DNA of 50,521 nucleotides from Acidobacteriota bacterium. GTDB taxonomy: Bacteria > Acidobacteriota > Vicinamibacteria > Vicinamibacterales > CAVVIG01. A program made the translations under genes and the position numbers. The stretch lies in the NCBI GenBank assembly GCA_003222535.1, contig QHWJ01000383.1, forward strand, positions 1 to 50,521. The letters run 5' to 3'. The notes under the pieces were generated by a model. That model had not been told where the DNA came from and made no database searches. It saw only the letters and a list, made by a program, of their open reading frames with translations. Shown piece after piece: positions 46,892-50,521 of the stretch (the first letter of the stretch is position 1; each line of letters opens with the position of its first letter).

Positions 46892-47118
46892 ATGCGTGTC
46901 CAGTGGTGGTTCGCGCGCGCGGCGCGCATCTCGATTGCCGCGGCTCTCGTGCTCGCGTCAGGCCCTATCGCGGCAGCACAATCTTCTCGCGATCGGGTGG
47001 CGATCGCGCCTTCATCGCTCCTACAAAGGCGTCCGCGTGTTCGGGGCGGATGTCGCGCGTCAGCTGCAGGGTGGCGTGCTCCTTTGGCGCAACTGGCTAT
47101 TTACTTCACTCAAGTGAC
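46892..47118 (+). pseudogene. Relic of an M4-type metalloprotease precursor
   Basis: The ATG at 46892 opens a good signal peptide (MRVQWWFARAARISIAAALVLASGPIAAAQ). A shift of frame later gives LHRSYKGVRVFGADVARQLQGG (about 47010-47075), which matches the FTP pro-domain of thermolysin-like proteases (x-Y-x-G-V-x-V-F-G-x-D). The frame then ends; no catalytic HExxH is present. A broken and truncated gene. Confidence 0.55.
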
Positions 47119-47386
47119 CCAGATTGTTCGCGCGGTGGGCGCGCTCGCGAACGTCACGGCGGCGCGCCCGATTGCAGGACAGAGCACCTGCCGCGAGCGC
47201 TCGCAACGAGAGCGGCCGCGGCCGCTCGACCACCCATCGACGCCCTCGTGTTCGCCAGTGTTTCCGCCAAAGTGACGCGGGTACCCTATCGTCAGCGGAA
47301 TCTGGAATCAATGACTGATCGGCCTCACCCGTAGCAGTTCTTTCACGTGTGCACCGTGGCGGGAATCGGCCTTCCGGCGACGACGC
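47119..47386. other. Intergenic space
   Basis: No gene or repeat that I can support. Confidence 0.5.
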
Positions 47387-47414
47387 TTGACTGAGAATGG
47401 GGGCCTGCGATAAT
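47387..47414 (+). promoter_or_regulatory. Promoter of the second PQQ dehydrogenase
   Basis: TTGACT (47387-47392) and GATAAT (47409-47414) with a 16-base spacer; each box differs from consensus at one base. Confidence 0.55.
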
Positions 47415-47470
47415 CGCTGGCGATTGGCGGCACTTCAAGGTGAGATGTCGTGTCGGCATGGGAGTTTTCG

Positions 47471-49462
47471 ATGACGACTGTCCGACGGATGCTGGTCGGC
47501 GTTGGAATCGTCCTGGCCACGGGCTTCGCGGCTGCTCAACAGGGAGCCCGCGGCGGGGAATGGGCTCGCTACGGCGCCGATTCCGGAACCACCAAGTACG
47601 CGCCCCTCGATCAAATCAACCGCGACAACGTGTCGCGGTTGCGCATCGCGTGGTGGCGGCCCGCGGTCGACCCGAGCATCAGCTCCAGAGCTCCTGACTT
47701 CGGCTATTCCGGCAACTATCGGGCGACGCCGTTGATGATTGGCGGCGTTTTGTACAGTCCGAACGGTGTCGGGCTGGTCGAGGCATTCCATCCGGGAACC
47801 GGCAAGACGATCTGGGTCCAGGAGCCGTTTCCAGGTGAACCGAACGGGGGGCTTCGCGGCAACAGCGCGCGTGGCGTCGCTTACTGGGCGGGCGCCAGCA
47901 ACAACGACCAGCGCCTCTTCGTGATCCGCGGCGAGTACCTCATCGCTCTGGATCCGCGTACCGGCAAGCCGCTGTCGTCGTTCGGCGAGAATGGCCGGGT
48001 CAATCTGCGCCCGGGCCTCGGACCTCGCGCCACGCTCTATGCGTGGACCGGCGCTCCGCAGGTCTGTCGCGACGTCGTCATCGTGGGCGTCGGGATCGGC
48101 GGGTCGATGTCCGATCGGCCGACGCGCAAGGAGGCGCCGCCGGGAGTCGTCCAGGCCTTCGACGTTCGTTCCGGCAAGCCCCGATGGACGTTCAATCCGA
48201 TCCCCCAGCCGGGAGAAGTCGGCAGCGAGACATGGGAGAAGGACTCGTGGTCGTACAGCGGTGAAGCCAACCTGTGGTCGCTGATCAGCGCCGACGAGGA
48301 GCAGGGGCTCGCGTATCTACCGCTGACGGCGCCGACCAACGACATGTACGGCGGGCACCGGCTGGGTGACAACGTGTTTGCCAACACGCTCGTGTGCGTG
48401 AGGTGCCTGACGGGCGCGCGTGTGTGGCACTATCAAATCGTCCATCACGATCTCTGGGACTACGACCTGCCCGCGGCTCCGATGCTCGTCGACATCACCG
48501 TCGACGGGAAACCGATCAAAGCCGTGGTGCAGCTGACGAAGCAGGCGTTCGCATTCGTGTTCGACCGCCTGACGGGACGGCCGCTGTGGCCGATCGAAGA
48601 AAGGCCCGTCCCTGCTTCGGATACTCCAGGGGAACGGACGGCGCGCACGCAGCCGTTCCCGACCAAACCGCCGCCCTTCGATCGGCAGGGCGTCTCGATC
48701 GACGATCTGATCGATTTCACGCCCGAGCTGCGCGCCGAAGCCATTGCGCTGACCAGGCACTATCGAATCGGTCCGGTGTTCACGCCGCCCACAGTGCGAG
48801 GCGAGGGTCCGGATGGGATCCGCGGGACGATCCAGCTGCCGGGTTCCGTTGGCGGAGCGGACTGGCAGAGCGGGGCATTCGATCCGGAAACAGGAATCCT
48901 GTACGTCCAATCGATCACCGGGCCGTTCACCGCCGACATCGTCAAAGGCGATCCGAAGACGTCGAATCTGAATTACGTGTCCGGTGCGCGCGCCTGGACG
49001 CCCGGTCCTCAGGGGCTGCCGCTGCTGAAGCCGCCGTACGGCCGGCTCACGGCCATCGATCTGAACAAAGGGGAGCAGGTCTGGATGACGGCGAACGGGG
49101 ACGGCCCGCGCGATCATCCGCTGCTCAAGCCGCTGAATCTTCCGCCCCTCGGCAATCCGGGGCGCAGTTCTCCGCTCGTGACGAAGACGTTGGTCTTTCT
49201 CGGAGAGGGCGACCCTGTTATGTCGGCGGTCGGATCGCGGCTCAGGCCGGAGATGCCGGCTTCTCTTGCGCCCGGCGCCGGCGGCAAGAAGTTTCGAGCG
49301 TTCAACAAGGCGACTGGCGCCATTCTGTGGGAAACGGAGCTCCCCGCCGGCGTGACTGGCGCGCCGATGACCTACATGTTCGAGGGCAAGCAGTACCTGG
49401 TGATCGCAACCGGAAGCCGTGAGCCTCAAAGCGCCGGATTCGTCGCGCTCGCGCTTCCCTGA
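47471..49462 (+). CDS. PQQ-dependent dehydrogenase (quinoprotein), second copy
   Basis: About 663 residues from ATG 47471 (signal MTTVRRMLVGVGIVLATGFAAAQ); a GTG at 47450 is possible but gives a poorer signal. Same architecture as the copy at 21885: EWARYGADSGTTKYAPLDQINRDNVSRLRIAW, YLIALDPRTGKPL, GVVQAFDVRSGKPRWTF, WHYQIVHHDLWDYDLPAAP, AVVQLTKQAFAFVFDRLTG and PLWPIEERPVPASD. Predicted to oxidise sugars or alcohols in the periplasm. The two copies are clearly homologous but not recent duplicates. This one has its own promoter at 47387. Confidence 0.88.
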   Translation: MTTVRRMLVGVGIVLATGFAAAQQGARGGEWARYGADSGTTKYAPLDQINRDNVSRLRIAWWRPAVDPSISSRAPDFGYSGNYRATPLMIGGVLYSPNGVGLVEAFHPGTGKTIWVQEPFPGEPNGGLRGNSARGVAYWAGASNNDQRLFVIRGEYLIALDPRTGKPLSSFGENGRVNLRPGLGPRATLYAWTGAPQVCRDVVIVGVGIGGSMSDRPTRKEAPPGVVQAFDVRSGKPRWTFNPIPQPGEVGSETWEKDSWSYSGEANLWSLISADEEQGLAYLPLTAPTNDMYGGHRLGDNVFANTLVCVRCLTGARVWHYQIVHHDLWDYDLPAAPMLVDITVDGKPIKAVVQLTKQAFAFVFDRLTGRPLWPIEERPVPASDTPGERTARTQPFPTKPPPFDRQGVSIDDLIDFTPELRAEAIALTRHYRIGPVFTPPTVRGEGPDGIRGTIQLPGSVGGADWQSGAFDPETGILYVQSITGPFTADIVKGDPKTSNLNYVSGARAWTPGPQGLPLLKPPYGRLTAIDLNKGEQVWMTANGDGPRDHPLLKPLNLPPLGNPGRSSPLVTKTLVFLGEGDPVMSAVGSRLRPEMPASLAPGAGGKKFRAFNKATGAILWETELPAGVTGAPMTYMFEGKQYLVIATGSREPQSAGFVALALP

Positions 49463-49800
49463 CGCCGGCGTTGTTCGACGGAACGGAGGCGTTCGCCCCG
49501 GACGCCTCCACATCGCGCTGGCCGCCGTCCGCACGCACGGCGGGGGGCGTCGAAGCGTCCGACGCGCTGGGCCACCACGCTTCCGCTCGGTCGGCCCGGG
49601 GTCTACGCTGAAGGCGGCCGGTGCGCCCGAAGGAACGAACGTATCTGGCGCACCGCCAGCGGAATCCGCTCCTTGGGCTCCTTCCACGGGAACATGCACA
49701 CTTCGGCCTTCGGTGCGAGCATCGCCGTCTCCATGGCAACGGCGTACGGATGCGCGGGGATGTCATCCGGCTGGATAAGTACGGGAGTACACCTGTCGTT
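49463..49800. other. Intergenic region with a stem-loop
   Basis: GGAGGCGT (49485-49492) and ACGCCTCC (49502-49509) form a perfect stem 22 bases after the dehydrogenase stop, a possible terminator without a T-run. Nothing else is recognised. Confidence 0.4.
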
Positions 49801-50283
49801 TTAGGGGCAGGCCGTGCTCCACTCGCGGCAGTCCTTGGGTTCCGTTCCTTTGATCTCCACGAAGATCGACCGCCCCGGGTTATTCGGATCGGTCATCACT
49901 TCCGCATGCGGACCGAGTCCCGCTTTCGTATAGGTGATGCCATTGGGCCTCTTGTTATAAATGCTCTGCGTGAGCGAACTCCCGCCGCCTTTCGAGCCGT
50001 CCGGGTTCAGAACTCCGATGCCGCCGCCGGCCTCGATCCCGAAATTGAGGATGTCCCGGATGTGCTTGTGCATGAACGCGTCCTTCGGTCGACCGACCTG
50101 TTCCCAGACAACCACGTGCGCGTTCTCGAACAGCAATGTCGCTCCTTCTCGTGGAAACTGCGGCGGCCACTTCTTCGACGCTGCTCTATCGGCTTGTGCC
50201 ACCGCCATGGCTGCCACGCCAACCACGATCGCCAGAGCGCAAATACCCAGAACACCAGCACGACGACGATTGAAACATTTCAC
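49801..50283 (-). CDS. Secreted cupin-like protein
   Basis: 160 residues with a signal peptide (GVLGICALAIVVGVAAMAVAQA). The GTG start has GGAGG six bases upstream. FENAHVVVWEQVGRPKDAFMHKHIRDILNFGIEAGG resembles cupin motif 1 with an H-x-H pair (MHKHIRD); the later strands are less clear. Possibly metal binding. Function unknown. Confidence 0.6.
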   Translation of the reverse strand: MKCFNRRRAGVLGICALAIVVGVAAMAVAQADRAASKKWPPQFPREGATLLFENAHVVVWEQVGRPKDAFMHKHIRDILNFGIEAGGGIGVLNPDGSKGGGSSLTQSIYNKRPNGITYTKAGLGPHAEVMTDPNNPGRSIFVEIKGTEPKDCREWSTACP

Positions 50284-50372
50284 GAGGCACCTCCAGAAGT
50301 GGATTCGAGCTTGCCTTCACGATTCGCTGAGCCGATGTCTGAACTGTTGTCCTCCTCCTCCTCCCACGCTTT

Positions 50373-50521
50373 TCACTCCTTCAGGCCCGCCAGAATCTTC
50401 GCGTACAACTTGTCGTAGATCGCGAGCCCCTGTGGATCCGGCGTTTCTTTGATCCCGCCAATGGTCATGGGCGCGGCGCTCGCGTCGCTGAACGCTGGCC
50501 AGCGCGGCAGGCCCTTGCCGT
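50373..50521 (-). CDS. Carboxylesterase-like protein, C-terminal end (partial)
   Basis: The gene enters from the right edge and ends at a TGA at 50373-50375. The visible residues GKGLPRWPAFSDASAAPMTI and GGIKETPDPQGLAIYDKLYA resemble the C terminus of type-B carboxylesterases, where G-x-P-x-W-P-x-Y/F precedes a M-x-I/L segment. Catalytic residues lie outside the window. Confidence 0.55.
   Translation of the reverse strand, partial: GKGLPRWPAFSDASAAPMTIGGIKETPDPQGLAIYDKLYAKILAGLKE

Overview
The window is high-GC, densely coded bacterial DNA. The gene mix suggests an Acidobacteriota chromosome, possibly Vicinamibacteria: TonB-dependent receptors with an N-terminal carboxypeptidase-regulatory-like domain, periplasmic PQQ dehydrogenases, DinB-family proteins, a secreted RidA fusion and an imuA-imuB-dnaE2 mutasome. 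This placement is inference from gene content; there is no rRNA in the window.

Layout. 1-10.3 kb: the end of a TPR gene, a TonB-dependent receptor, then a leftward run (beta-propeller PQQ-like protein, metallo-beta-lactamase-fold protein, membrane-anchored spermidine-synthase-like protein) and an MFS exporter. 10.4-17.2 kb: an inducible mutagenesis operon imuA-imuB-dinB-like-dnaE2 behind a good sigma70-type promoter and a candidate SOS operator. 17.2-26.3 kb: a cupredoxin-like lipoprotein coupled to a DinB protein, an RluA pseudouridine synthase, a secreted cupin, an amidohydrolase divergent from a PQQ dehydrogenase, and a second TonB receptor. 26.5-40 kb: a phospholipase-D-like protein, two radical SAM proteins, a gluconate-dehydrogenase-type pair whose small subunit carries an in-frame amber codon, a triple-RidA protein, DUF309 and SET genes transcribed divergently, an M20 peptidase, a truncated histidine kinase, a TIGR04283 glycosyltransferase, msrPQ and a threonine dehydratase. 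40.2-47.4 kb: an accessory stretch starting at an initiator tRNA, with a UPF0175/DUF3368 toxin-antitoxin pair, a frameshifted MobF relaxase relic, a compact operon of sigma factor, membrane anti-sigma-like protein, secreted caspase-like protease and two-lobed lipoprotein, and a relic of an M4 protease. 47.4-50.5 kb: another PQQ dehydrogenase, a cupin-like secreted protein and the end of a carboxylesterase-like gene.

The most unusual feature is a population of repeats. One class has a single architecture but a different word at each locus: tandem copies of a 7-, 8- or 9-base word, usually followed by tandem copies of its reverse complement. Others are short perfect hairpins or dispersed palindromes. 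They lie between genes, form the last codons of several genes, and are inserted in frame many times inside imuB and dnaE2, the error-prone polymerase genes. The second striking feature is the sigma/anti-sigma/caspase/lipoprotein operon. A third is a recurrent TANNNT box placed 6-8 bases before start codons, including overlapping divergent -10 boxes, which points to common leaderless transcription.

Limits: all calls come from reading the sequence and its translations. No database search, structure prediction or statistics were run.
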